64,000 bases of DNA from Phyto melanocephala (lineage: Eukaryota; Arthropoda; Insecta; Diptera; Rhinophoridae): positions 79,318,543 through 79,382,542 of the forward strand of contig OW799234.1 of the NCBI GenBank assembly GCA_941918925.1, written 5' to 3'. The notes beneath the pieces are model-generated. The model worked only from the letters and a program-made list of their open reading frames with translations. It did no database searches and was not told the DNA's origin. Positions 52,706-62,839 of this stretch are shown one piece after another. Made by a program: the position numbers and the translations under genes. Position 1 is the first letter of the stretch, and each line of letters starts with the position of its first letter.

Positions 52706-55684
52706 ATGGAGCTAAGGATCATGCAGATAAACCTCAACCATTGCGAATTGGCAAACGACCTACTGTCACAATCAGTAAGAGAAAAGCAAATAGATGTTGC
52801 GATAATAAGCGAGCCATATGGAGTAAGAAGTAGCAATGTTTGGACAAGCGACCAAAGTTCGAAAGCTGCAATATGGGCATGTGGCAAACATGCCTTTCAG
52901 AACATTGGAGATAAAAGAAAAGGCTTTACTCGAGCAAGGATAAAGGGCATATTCTTCTACAGCTGTTATGCTCCACCGAGTTGGTCCCATGAAGAATATG
53001 AATCTATGTTGCAGGAACTTGTGAATGATGCAGTTGGGAAGTCCCCACTTGTAATAGCTGGTGACTTCAATGCATGGGCGACGGAATGGGGCAGTCAATC
53101 GACAAACAGAAGAGGACGGAGCCTCCTGGAGGCATTTGCACCCCTGGATGTAGACGTGGCTAACAATGGAAGGAGCCAGACCTTCAGGAAAGCCGGTCGG
53201 AGCTCTATCATCGACATTACGTTTGTCAGCAGCTCGCTAACTCCAAGGACGAAGTGGTGGGTTAGCGAAGATTTCACTTACAGTGATCACCAGGCGGTAA
53301 TGTTCGTAATCTCAGGATGCAGTGGCCGTGGGCGACATACTAAGCCTACAACGGGTCCAAAGTGGAAGGATTCACGTTTCGACGTGGAAACATTCAATGA
53401 TTCAATAATGGACGAGGAGATCGAGGAAGGTCCAGTGCAGATAGCGTCAGTGCAACTATGCCGGTTAATAGAAAGAGCTTGCGATGCGTCAATGCCACAA
53501 CGTAAGCCGAACAGATTTGGTTCTCCATGCTATTGGTGGAATGAGGAGATACGAAGCCTCAGATTGGAATGCCTTAGATCGAGGCGCAAGGCACAGCGAT
53601 CAAGAGGGAAAAGCTACCACACTCAGAGGATTGAGGAATTCAGGGAACATAGGAAGAAACTCAAAACTGCAATTAAGAAGAGCAAAGGAGAAAGCTTCAA
53701 GCTCCTCTGCGAGGAGGCAGATGCAAACCCTTGGGGTACGGCATATAAGGTGGTAATGAAGAAGCTTAAATGCCAAGCGGCTCCCCAGATAACATGCCCA
53801 ACACTCCTACTGGGCATTGTATCGCACCTGTTTCCACAGCGGGAGAACAATTGGGTATACGTCGACAGCAGATTCACGGACTGCAATATTCCCCCTGTCA
53901 CGGAGGAAGAGATTCTCAAGATAGGTAGGGAAATTGGGGATAACCGGGCACCTGGCCCGGACGGAGTTCCCAACAAAGCCATTAAAGCCGCAATACAGCG
54001 ACGACCATGCTTGTTTAGGAGAATTATGCAAAGTTGCCTTAGTGAGGGTATTTTCCCGGACCAATGGAAGAGACAGAGACTAGTTTTGCTTCCGAAAGGG
54101 AACAAACCAGCTGGCGACCCTTCATCTTATCGCCCTATCTGCCTTCTTGATACACTGGGCAAAGCACTGGAAAAGGTGATCTACAACAGACTCATGGACA
54201 TCGTCGAGAGAGAGAATGGACTCTCCGAGACACAATTCGGATTCAGGAAATCACGCTCCACGATTGACGCCATTAAAAGGGTAGTAGATACAGCTGCGGA
54301 CGCAATAGCAGGAGAACGTTGGAGATGGGGGACAAAAGAATACTGTGGTGTTGTCACGCTTGACATTAGAAACGCGTTTAACTCTGCCAGTTGGGATTTC
54401 ATAATGGCAGCTCTAGAGAGACTGAACACACCGAAGTACCTGATTAGAATAGTGAATAGTTACTTTTCGAATAGGAAACTGATCTACGCAACGGACGATG
54501 GGCCACGGATGTATGATGTTAGTTCAGGTGTTCCACAGGGATCGGTTCTTGGTCCACTACTATGGAATATCATGTATGACGGAGTTCTTAGAACACAACT
54601 ACCGAGCTCGACAAGGATAATCGGGTTCGCGGATGACATAGTGATTGTCAGTGTAGCGAAACATATTGTGGAATTAGAATCGGCTATAAACGATGCAATT
54701 GTGAGGATCCAGAGATGGCTAGATTCGGCGAATCTCAACCTGGCAGAACAGAAGACTGAAGCAGTACTTATTACAAGTAGGAAAAAAGTGGAATTTATGA
54801 AGGTGAAGGTGGGAAACCAGGAGATATGTTCTAAACCGGCAATCAAATATCTTGGGGTCATGATGGATAACAGACTTAAATTCGGGCCTCATATTGAATA
54901 CGCGTGCGCGAAGGCCGCAATGATTCAAAGGAGTATTGCTAGAATACTACCTAATATTGGAGGACCAAAGGGTCCAAGAAGGAGGCTTTTGGCTACGGTT
55001 ACCAATTCCACATTGCTTTACGCAGCCCCTGTTTGGGCACAGGCTCTGAAGATAAAGGAGTATAGAAGAAAAATGTCCTCGGTTCATAGACTATGCGCGC
55101 TCAGGACAATAAGTGCCTTTAAGACGGTATCGGACGACGCGGCTTGTGTCATAGCGGCAATGATTCCAATAGACATACTGGCGGCGGAGATCCAGAGAAT
55201 CTACAATAGGCGAACGACAGGCCAGGCAGTAATAAATTTAGCTGCAGTTAAGAGAGAGGAAAGATCGTTTTCAATCAGAGAATGGCAGAGAAGGTGGGAT
55301 ACATCGACTAAAGGGCGATGGACATATAAACTCATCCCTAATATTGCGGTATGGATGGATAGGAAGGCTGGGGATGTGAACTTCTACTTGACACAGTATA
55401 TGACAAACCATGGCGCTTTTAGGCAATATCTGCACAGGGTTGGCCATGAAAATTCCCAAACCTGCCCAGAATGCCGAGAAGAGGCGGAAAATGCGGAACA
55501 TGTCGTATTCCGATGCCCTAGATACATGGGGTGGACTTCGGGTATGACGAATCCATCGGAGTTTCTTCGGCATATGTGTCAGGACGTGGAAAACTGGGAG
55601 GTCTTTAGTGGAGTGTGCTCCCGGATAATTAAGGACCTAAGAAGGCTGGAAAGGGCTAGACGGTCCGACGAGGAGGAGGCGTAA
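52706..55684 (+). CDS. R1-clade ORF2: AP-like endonuclease and reverse transcriptase, intact
   Basis: 992 residues, close to full length for R1-clade ORF2. Residues 1-200 are an apurinic-like endonuclease that nicks the target: ISEPY with catalytic E36, GDFNAWATEWGS with D120 and N122, IDITF with D170, and SDH at 193-195. Residues about 400-720 are the reverse transcriptase: APGPDGVPNKA (415-425), SYRPICLLDTLGKALEK (474-490), motif A TLDIRNAFNSASWD (D553), motif B SSGVPQGSVLGPLLWN (606-621), motif C FADD (641-644) and YLGVMMD. The C-terminus has a C-x2-C-x8-H-x4-C motif (C920, C923, H932, C937). There is no RNase H, as expected for R1. The ATG at 52706 is chosen because MELRIMQINLNHC is the usual family start. 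The segment near 355-375 (CQAAP.ITCPTLLLG) departs from the clade pattern slightly. Confidence 0.93.
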   Translation: MELRIMQINLNHCELANDLLSQSVREKQIDVAIISEPYGVRSSNVWTSDQSSKAAIWACGKHAFQNIGDKRKGFTRARIKGIFFYSCYAPPSWSHEEYESMLQELVNDAVGKSPLVIAGDFNAWATEWGSQSTNRRGRSLLEAFAPLDVDVANNGRSQTFRKAGRSSIIDITFVSSSLTPRTKWWVSEDFTYSDHQAVMFVISGCSGRGRHTKPTTGPKWKDSRFDVETFNDSIMDEEIEEGPVQIASVQLCRLIERACDASMPQRKPNRFGSPCYWWNEEIRSLRLECLRSRRKAQRSRGKSYHTQRIEEFREHRKKLKTAIKKSKGESFKLLCEEADANPWGTAYKVVMKKLKCQAAPQITCPTLLLGIVSHLFPQRENNWVYVDSRFTDCNIPPVTEEEILKIGREIGDNRAPGPDGVPNKAIKAAIQRRPCLFRRIMQSCLSEGIFPDQWKRQRLVLLPKGNKPAGDPSSYRPICLLDTLGKALEKVIYNRLMDIVERENGLSETQFGFRKSRSTIDAIKRVVDTAADAIAGERWRWGTKEYCGVVTLDIRNAFNSASWDFIMAALERLNTPKYLIRIVNSYFSNRKLIYATDDGPRMYDVSSGVPQGSVLGPLLWNIMYDGVLRTQLPSSTRIIGFADDIVIVSVAKHIVELESAINDAIVRIQRWLDSANLNLAEQKTEAVLITSRKKVEFMKVKVGNQEICSKPAIKYLGVMMDNRLKFGPHIEYACAKAAMIQRSIARILPNIGGPKGPRRRLLATVTNSTLLYAAPVWAQALKIKEYRRKMSSVHRLCALRTISAFKTVSDDAACVIAAMIPIDILAAEIQRIYNRRTTGQAVINLAAVKREERSFSIREWQRRWDTSTKGRWTYKLIPNIAVWMDRKAGDVNFYLTQYMTNHGAFRQYLHRVGHENSQTCPECREEAENAEHVVFRCPRYMGWTSGMTNPSEFLRHMCQDVENWEVFSGVCSRIIKDLRRLERARRSDEEEA

Positions 55685-55853
55685 ATGCTAACGGCCCCCG
55701 CGAAGTAATACCTAGCGGCAGTCCCGTGGGGATGTCCGTTGATGATCGAGGGGGTGTGGTTTAGTACGTAGGCGCTACGGCGAATCGTACATGCTTGTGG
55801 CACGGGCCACTAGTATCTATGAAGATTCCACACCACCGGCTCGAAAGCAAAAA

Positions 55854-55870
<17 letters not shown>
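55685..55870 (+). other. 3' UTR and poly(A) of the R1-clade LINE
   Basis: A GC-rich non-coding tail ending CCACCGGCTCGAAAGC followed by an A run of about 21 at 55850-55870. It is the likely template end recognised by the reverse transcriptase. Confidence 0.8.
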
Positions 55871-55900
<30 letters not shown>

Positions 55901-55916
55901 TTCACTTTTATATATA
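55871..55916 (-). mobile_element. Helitron H2, 5' end
   Basis: Continuation of H2 after the LINE: (CA)n, AGAGTTTCACTTTTATATA. It should end TCTATA on the minus strand but is cut at its terminal TA run by the CTAG end of H3, so H3 inserted into, or formed in tandem with, H2. Confidence 0.75.
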
Positions 55917-56620
55917 CTAGCCAATCCCGGCGCGCGTTGCTACGCCCCTTCATGAATTTTAATCGCATTCTAAATTTTAATCGAATATCAAGTGCATGGC
56001 TAAAAACTATAACTTTTTCTATATGAGCGTGGCACTGCCCACTTTTCTAATTACGAAACTGTATAGTCGTGACAGCTCAATAAGTGTGCAAAGTTTCAGA
56101 AAAATCGGTCCAGTGCAAGTACCTCAAAATGATACCTTTTTTTTAATGGGCGTGGCACTGCCCACTTTTCTAATGACAAAAGTGTAAAGTCATGACAGCT
56201 CATTATGTTTGCAAAGTTTCAGAAAATTCGGTCCAGTGCAAGTAGCTAAAACTGATAACTAATTTTTTATGGGCGCGGCCCCGCCCACTTTTTCAATCAC
56301 GAAATTATAAAGCCATGACAGCTCAATACGTGTGCAAAGTTTCAGAAAAATCGGTCCAGTGCAAGTACATCAAAATTAAAACTTTTTTAGGGGCGTGGCC
56401 CCGCCCACTTTTTTATCACGAAATTATTTAGTCATGACAGCTCGATATGTGTGCAAAGTTTCAGAAAAATCGGTCAAGTGCAAGTAGCTAAAACTGATAA
56501 CTAATTTTTTATGGGCGTGGCGCCGCCCACTTTTTTTCACCCATAAACACTCCCTGGTATGTGTACAACAACTTACCAAAGTTTGAGCCCGATCGGTTTT
56601 ACAGTTTCAGAGTCTATAGC

Positions 56621-56675
<55 letters not shown>

Positions 56676-56695
56676 TTCACTTTTATATATATAGA
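55917..56695 (-). mobile_element. Helitron H3, complete (779 bp)
   Basis: 3' end CTAG at 55917-55920 and 5' end TC at 56695-56694 on the minus strand, with A (56696 complement side) and T bordering as expected. Same tandem units and hairpin as H1 and H2; nearly identical to H2 over the shared part. Its (CA)n tract is intact and longer. Confidence 0.87.
56623..56671. repeat. (CA)n microsatellite of Helitron H3
   Basis: About 24 CA units near the 5' end of H3. The equivalent tract of H2 is the LINE target; H1 has only 5-6 GT units. Confidence 0.9.
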
Positions 56696-56696
56696 T

Positions 56697-57439
56697 AGAT
56701 ATATAGATATATGTAAATGCATTGTATAAATGTTTGTATATGTGCAATATTCAAATACAACATCAGACCATTTAACACATATTGTTGCCATATATTTGCT
56801 CTCATTCTCAGTACGTGTTTTATATATGACAAGGAAATAATTGATCATTAAAATTTAGTGATTGTGCAAACATTACAACTCCAAAGTTTATTTAATGTAT
56901 TTTTTTTTAATATAGAACAATTCTTCTACAATGTGCATAAAATAAGTACACACACACATATTTCAGTATTCACACATAGTATTTCTTTTTTGCAACAATT
57001 TATGATTTTAATAAAGTTATCATAAATTGTTTTATTTTAAAACCGAAATGTGCAAAAAGTTATTAAAAACGTCATATTTAAATTTAAGTGTGGAATTTTT
57101 GTTCTATAATTATAGAACAAAAAATTATAGTGCATTATAATGCACTGATTAAAATATTACAACTGACATGTATATGCTTACAATATGCATACATAGTGAG
57201 TTTTATAAAAAAAATATTTATAACAATAAATGTAATATTTAATGTTATTAACTTTAAATAACTGACATTGAGGTCTTTACCGCATAAATTGTTGATTATT
57301 TCACTTAAATGAATGGCAGTAAACAACTGTAATTTTTTTAACGGATACATATCAAAATGTGTTTAAAAACAACATTTTAATAACTGAAAGGCTTTTATAA
57401 ACTTTCCTTTTTGTGTTTAACATCATAGTTTCAATATTA
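56697..57439. other. AT-rich DNA, nothing recognised
   Basis: No coding signal. A short inverted TTCTATAATTATAGAA motif at about 57102-57117. Confidence 0.5.
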
Positions 57440-57790
57440 AGATTAGCTTAGAATGCAAAAGAGGGTATTAAAAAGCCCGAATCCATAAAATGTATTCACA
57501 TATGTCCAAATTTGAATGTTATGGGTTCAGAGATGAGAACTTGGAACTTCGACCAGGTCATTTTAATAGAGCCTATTGTATAAAGTTTCTTAGCAGTTTT
57601 CTATTTGAATTCCTTGGGAATTTAAAATTTTGCATAGTGTCATGTTAAATCGTTTCTAATAACCCTAAACGCAGGACGCTGACAAAGATAGTGCACTAAA
57701 GTCTCATCTTTTTCTTCATATGCTCTACTCGTAGTGCCAGCGGACATTTCCATGCAGCGTTGCTAGAAGTTTTCCTACAAAAGCCTTTAG
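57440..57790 (-). pseudogene. LINE C-terminal fragment, minus strand
   Basis: On the minus strand a frame reads AYEEKDETLVHYLCQRPAFR and VIRNDL before a stop (57725-57645). This resembles the zinc-binding tail of RNase H-bearing LINEs (EEEET..H.LC.CPAF...R), as in 12905-13460 but of a different subfamily. Nothing upstream is recognisable. Short and degraded, so moderate confidence. Confidence 0.5.
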
Positions 57791-58985
57791 TTGTGGAAAT
57801 GAGAATCTTAATTTAAAAAAAATTATAAGGTAGTGAAAATTTTATAAATAAGTGAAGCTAAACCACTGATTTTTAATTATACTTAATACTGTCAAGGATT
57901 CAGATTGTTAGATATCAGTAGCAGTTCTAAAATTATACCACGAATACAATGTTCAAAGTTTGCAGATGAACTAGGTAAGCGTTTTAAATTAAATGCATAT
58001 TTCGCCAACATTGGAACAAGAAGTTCACAATTTTTGAAATTATGTGCAAAGAAACTTTGGTTAAGTTTCTGCATTAAAATTTGCAATAAATATTTCATAT
58101 ACAAACATGATGTGTGTTAAAATTGCTTTAGTTTACATAGTTGATCAGTAAGCATATGATTACGTATGCTTTTTTACAATAATTCAATTCACAACTTTAA
58201 TTGTGTTGTATTGGTACTATTTTTGTATGTGATTACAATATTGTATGCTTTTTATTGGTAATTTACATTGAAACGTTTTGCGTTGCAAAACAATTTCATT
58301 TCGTATGTTTTTTAAGGGTTGAACGAATTTATACAGAGATGGAAAATTAAAAATTTTTGGAAGTCAAAAAGCAATTTCTTAAGTAGTTTATGCTCGTAAA
58401 ATAATTAATATATAAAATATTTTGTTGATTTTTTTATTTTTCTAAAAAGGTTTTAAATATTCTTTGTAGCTTTGAAGAAGTAAAATTTTTATTAATTTTC
58501 CCATTCCTGGTTTTTGGTTTAATTGTAATTGTTCACAAGAATATAAACCAAGACTGTAGTTTAAAACATGATAGAGAATACAGTACCTGGTTGTGAATTA
58601 AACAAATGTTATTTTAAGTATAGATTTTGAAATACACCACCACGATAGCAGTTTTTGTTTTAAAAAGTTTTTAATATACTTATAAAAGTTTATAAACAAA
58701 TCTAAAAACCTAAAATTATTTCCATATGTTTTTGTAGTCTTGCTAATTAATTTCGCTTTGTTTATTAATAAAATAAAATTATAAATAAATTACAAAATAA
58801 AGCCACATAAAAGTACGTGTACTTGAATGTAACATATTAAGTGAAACATGTTAAGTGTAGCAAACATGCTAACAGATGTATACAATGTTTAACATCGTAA
58901 ATATGCTACTGGATCATTTTTTATTTGAACAGTTTTTTTTTGCAACAAAATGTATTTTGTAATAGCATCTTTTTGTTTTTGGTAT
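57791..58985. other. AT-rich DNA, one short repeat
   Basis: Apart from the repeat at 58104-58162, no coding signal above chance. The open frame at 57905-58120 has no recognisable motif. Confidence 0.45.
58104..58162 (+). repeat. 59-bp repeat, copy 1
   Basis: AACATGATGTGTGTTAAAAT...GTTGATCAGTAAGCATATGA; the same sequence with a handful of differences lies at 61570-61628, 3.5 kb away in the same orientation. Confidence 0.75.
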
Positions 58986-59590
58986 TATATATATTAAATT
59001 TTAAGGGCCGATATTGAATGCGAATTACATCTAAACGTCAAGTTTTTTTTTATGAATTTCATTTGACATTTATCAATTTCAGACTTACTGAATTCGAACC
59101 GTGGAAAGATACACAATGGAGCAACACGTTAAAGTTATTCAGGATTATTATGATAATGGGCGCTTAAATCAAAATGCATTTGGTGCACTTCGTGATTCTT
59201 TTGATCAACATAATTGTTCAAAATCGTCCACAATCGCGAAAATTGTGAAAAAATTTAAATTTCTGCGAAACAGGTTTGTATGAAATGTGAAAACATCTAT
59301 GAATGTCTTTCAGTTCATCAAACGCTGTTTTTCGCGATAGTGTGGCAAAAAAGCAGTCAACCCCGTTTCACCATCGAGCCCAACGATTGAACATTAAGAT
59401 AGTCATTCAAAATTTGTACCATGAGATGGAGGATGCGGCGGCCATTTGGCCGATATTTTGTTCCATATACAATTGAACCACACCAACATTATCATAATAA
59501 AAAGAAATGGCAATAAAATATATCGTATAAATGACAATAATTTGTGTTTTATTTAAAATCAACATCGGCCCTTAAAACTTAAACATCCTC
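58986..59590 (+). mobile_element. mariner-derived MITE, copy 2 (605 bp)
   Basis: Right end reversed GAGGATGTTTAAGTTTTAAG; left end has lost its outer 9 bases' identity but keeps TAAATTTTAAGGGCCGATAT. TA follows the right end (59591-59592). Same length and structure as copy 1 at 25934-26539: transposase N-terminus, deletion, and C-terminal GGHLADILF. Confidence 0.85.
59101..59283 (+). pseudogene. mariner transposase N-terminus retained in the MITE
   Basis: MERYTMEQHVKVIQDYYDNG followed by NQNAFGALRDSFDQHNCSKS and STIAKIVKKFK: the first helix-turn-helix of a mariner transposase (compare MEKYT in the element at 898-2183). The open frame is 60 codons, then the sequence jumps to remnants of the C-terminus at about 59430-59465. 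The catalytic domain is absent. A protein with only this DNA-binding part could in principle bind the terminal repeats; expression is unknown. Confidence 0.8.
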
Positions 59591-59592
59591 TA

Positions 59593-59838
59593 CTATGGCA
59601 CAAATGGTTACAAAGATATATGAACTTAAACTTAAAAAACAAGAAAAAAGGGGCTTCTCTGAGTAAAAAATCCGATGTATTCGACATTCGAAAAATCAAC
59701 ATTTGGAAAAAAACCGTCAGGTGAAAGAGAAAAAAACTGGGGATTCCACTGGATTTAAAACCGAGTTGATCGCCCTACCTACAACTAAGTAGGTAACGGC
59801 TATTTAACAGCTTCTTAACGTATTTTTTTATCTATATA
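59593..59838. other. short spacer, nothing recognised
   Basis: Somewhat less AT-rich; CCTACCTACAACTAAGTAGG forms a small inverted repeat. No coding signal. Confidence 0.4.
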
Positions 59839-60275
59839 CTAGCCAAACCTGGCGCGCGTTGCTACGCCCCTTGAATATATTAAAAATAATATCTTATTGA
59901 TTTTTATTGTAATGCATGTGGGTATACAATATTTTTAGTTTTTCCATTTGCTGTAAAAATGAACAAATCTTTTGGTGTTCCCACTCCGAAGAATGCGACG
60001 TTCAGCTGGCAATGTGAAAAGCATGGATTTCTCAAATTCAATCCTGCAGCACGCAGAGATTTTCCTTTTGATTTGTTGATGGTAATAGCGACGGCCAGGT
60101 GAACTGGAAACTATAGTTGCTTGAAGTTGAAAGGCAAATCGGTGGAAACCATTGAAATAGCTGAAAATAATAACTTATTTTTTATGGGCGTGGCACTACC
60201 CACTTTTCTAGTCACAAAATTGTATAATCATGAGAGCTCAATATGTGTGCAAAGTTTCAAGATCGAATGCTTCTA
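59839..60275 (-). mobile_element. Helitron H4: 3' terminus still joined to a helicase gene
   Basis: On the minus strand the 3' end is CTAG (59842-59839) with the GGCGTAGCAACGCGCGCC hairpin just inside, as in H1-H3. Upstream comes helicase coding sequence instead of tandem units; beyond 60180 the sequence switches to the tandem-unit type (GGGCGTGGCACTACCCAC, CTCAATATGTGTGCAAAGTT). It therefore links the compact copies to a coding ancestor. The 5' end is lost. Confidence 0.82.
59904..60160 (-). pseudogene. Helitron helicase C-terminus (one in-frame stop)
   Basis: Minus-strand frame: STDLPFNFKQL, stop, FPVHLAVAITINKSKGKSLR, AAGLNLRNPCFSHCQLNVAF, FGVGTPKDLFIFTANGKTKN and IVYPHALQ with a TAA at 59906-59904. 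These are the last motifs of the Helitron Pif1-type helicase, including the TINKSQGQS-like motif (here TINKSKGKS) and FSHGQL (here FSHCQL). The single stop replaces a Gln codon in the conserved LQFPV. The coding end lies only about 60 bp from the CTAG terminus, as in autonomous Helitrons. Better preserved than the helicase at 46700-48060. Confidence 0.87.
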
Positions 60276-62430
60276 CTTAATGACTTCCTAAATGCAAAAT
60301 AGTTTGTCATAAATGAGGGTAAAATCATGGAAGATTTCAGAAACAACTTATGTAAACGGAGTCCAAAAAACATGTTAATTTAAAACATTATTTTAATTAT
60401 TGATGGGTATTTTACATCCAATTCTTTCTTATAATAAAAAACCAAGATATTCAAACCTGTCCTCAATTGCACTTAATTAGGTAAAACCTATATATTTTCG
60501 TTGACATACATGAAATTATTACATTTGGTTTTCTAACAGCAATATTTTTGCCACTGCATGCAAAAAGTTATTTATCTCTTTGTGAATGGAAATATTTTAT
60601 GTACCACTTTGCTTTCCTCCATGGACATACACATGCATTTCTTTATACCCCTTTTAATTAAATCCATTATTTATTTGGCTTCTAGTATAAATGATTTCAA
60701 TTGTTTGTTTAAACGTTTCTACATTTGAATACTAAAGACAGGAAATTTAAATTGTGTTACAGTTTCTTTGACATTTTAAATTGTGTTCTAGTTATTGGAG
60801 CCAGATAGAAGAGGATGTCATAAAATGCATATCATATGACTCGAATAATGTATTTATTGCTTTCAAGATATTCATTAGTTGGGATGGAAAAAAATTCTAT
60901 AAAATGTATTTTATTGATTATTTGAAAGCATTTTGGAGACAAATTTAATTTAAACTCTATTGGATAATATTGATGTAATAACGGATTACATGGTATTAAG
61001 CCAAAAGATGTATGTGTTGAATATTCGAAACAAGAAGATTGTAAAAGGACTATGCCTGTATAAAAACTATTTTTAAAAATGTTGATGGTGGTTGATTTGG
61101 AATACAAAATAATACTTTTTGAAATGTTTGTCTGTCTATCTGTCCTTATGTCTTTACGTATTCCTGCACATTATTGTTTCAATACTTACCAGGTGGATTA
61201 ATCGAATTGTAGGTCCTTATTTAGAGAAAAGTTATTTTTAAAAAAGTCAAACGACATAAGTTCTAAGTTAGTTAGTACATATTTTTTTATAAGACAATTT
61301 TGATTTTGGATATTGTTTAAAGTTTATAAAGACGTATTACTCTTTCTTTCCATACATATAAAATTTTTATTCTGAAAAACCCAAATATATTTCTGTTACT
61401 AAAGCAGCTAAAATAAAGCTTATTTTTTATATCTGAGTTTAAAAATTTGTGACTGTTATGTTATTCTACATGTCTGTCAAAATTGCTATGTTACAGTTGC
61501 ACGCAGCTGACTTTTTTCTAGCAGCAAATACTTCTGTCAACTTCTGATATCAGGTGGCTTATTTTTAAGACATGATGTGTGTTTAAATTGCTTTAGCTTA
61601 CATAGTTGATCAGTAAACATATGATTACAATAATTGTCGGCGTATCTTTCCTCTTTGCATATTATATGTTAAGTAGTTTTACGCAAGCAAATATTTATCA
61701 ATGAAATCGTACTTATCTGGTAAAATAACTGAAATTTATTATCTCTTTCTAAAAAGAACATGGCGCGCAACTGCAGTAAATTTTCTTTTATCGTATATCT
61801 GAGAAAATTACTCAATTTATTGCAGAATATATTTGCTTCAGAGCTACTTTTTTCTTTGTGTTTTTTTTTTTTGTTCATAGAAGTAAGTGTTTGCGCCATT
61901 AAACTTAGTGATTAGAAATAAGCTATTAATCACTGAACAAAAAATATCCCCCGGCAAGAACGTGGAAAAACTTATTATTACTACAGGTCTCCACATTTCA
62001 TTTGAAGAGTTTTTATAGTTAACTATAAATAAAATAGCAAATTATTACTTGTTTCCCAAAAAGACTTATTGAAGTAATTTAATATAAATCAAAAATTGCC
62101 TTTAGCTGCTTAGAGTCAAATCTGAACAAATAATTCAGTGGAAGCAATTTAGCATAGTAAATTTTAAATTTAACAACATCAATGAGGAACATAAATTTTA
62201 TCGTGATTGCATTTACTTTCTTCCTTGATTTAAATAATAAATAATTTAACAAAAAGCCATGTATGTCAGCACGTTCATACAAAACCACTCAATGACATAA
62301 TGATAAATATTGATATGTATATGTGCATACTTTTGTACTTAAATGTGTGTATGTATATAAGTTTCTTCATAAAAGGAAAATAAATAAAATAAGATGTTTG
62401 TATGTGATTAAGGTCAACATATTTTTTAAA
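60276..62430. other. 2.1 kb AT-rich DNA, few signals
   Basis: Includes a TGTCTGTCTATCTGTCC scrap at 61130-61146 (DINE-like microsatellite) and the repeat at 61570-61628. A 91-codon minus-strand frame at 60832-61107 has no known motif and its length is within chance for this window. Confidence 0.45.
61570..61628 (+). repeat. 59-bp repeat, copy 2
   Basis: ACATGATGTGTGTTTAAATT...TTGATCAGTAAACATATGAT; see 58104-58162. Confidence 0.75.
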
Positions 62431-62439
62431 ACTTTTTTA

Positions 62440-62580
62440 AGGGCTGATTCTGCTGCACGCACTCTGAAAAATTTAAAAAAACAACTTGAGTATGTTTCTG
62501 CGTGTCCTCACAAATGTGGACTAGCCTCTAACCATGATGAGAGGCATAAATGTTTATCTTCACTATTGAAGTTTAAGTGA
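62440..62580 (+). CDS. possible coding remnant with Cys/His residues
   Basis: Within a longer open frame the last 46 codons look different from the surrounding AT-rich DNA: SAARTLKNLKKQLEYVSACP then HKCGLASNHDERHKCLSSLL and FK stop. The spacing C-x3-C-x9-H-x-C could bind zinc. It is preceded by TTTTTTAAG, a weak acceptor-like sequence. It might be a last exon of a host gene or part of a mobile-element protein. I do not recognise it. Confidence 0.3.
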   Translation, partial: RADSAARTLKNLKKQLEYVSACPHKCGLASNHDERHKCLSSLLKFK

Positions 62581-62839
62581 AAATACAGTTGCGAGCATAA
62601 AAACTGCAACTCTGTGATAAACAATCTCTTTCAAAATAACGGTAACCAATTCATCTCTTCTTTAGGTTATGGTTTCTTTTGTTTGTGAGTAAACAACTAA
62701 GCAGGATTTTAAAGATTTAAATTTTTATATTAAAGATCCACGCTAAAAATTAAAGCGAGCAAAACAAAATCCACCATAAAAAAACAGCCATTAGGGTAAA
62801 TTAATTATTGCTTTTAGATAAAAGTTGCTCAATTTTTTT

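Larger units (their letters stand above)
52481..55870 (+). mobile_element. R1-clade (Waldo-like) LINE in a (CA)n microsatellite
   Basis: 5'-truncated non-LTR retrotransposon that starts inside the gag zinc knuckles and runs through an intact ORF2, a 160-bp 3' UTR and a poly(A) of about 21 bases (55850-55870). (AC)n lies on both sides. R1-clade LINEs are often site-specific, and the Waldo group is known to use ACAY-type simple repeats, which fits this position. Its coding GC content is far above the surroundings. Because ORF2 has no stop or frameshift, this is probably the youngest insertion in the window; with gag incomplete this copy itself is unlikely to move alone. Confidence 0.88.

Noticed and set aside
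52253..55803. Minus-strand and alternative-frame open stretches within the R1-clade LINE and Helitron
   Set aside because: They overlap the clearly coding ORF2 or the CA repeat and have low-complexity Cys/Val runs.
56573..56848. A Cys/Val-rich membrane protein
   Set aside because: It is a translation of the (CA)n microsatellite.
60832..61107. A 91-codon minus-strand protein gene
   Set aside because: No motif, no splice or start context, and frames of this length are expected a few times by chance in 64 kb of such AT-rich DNA.
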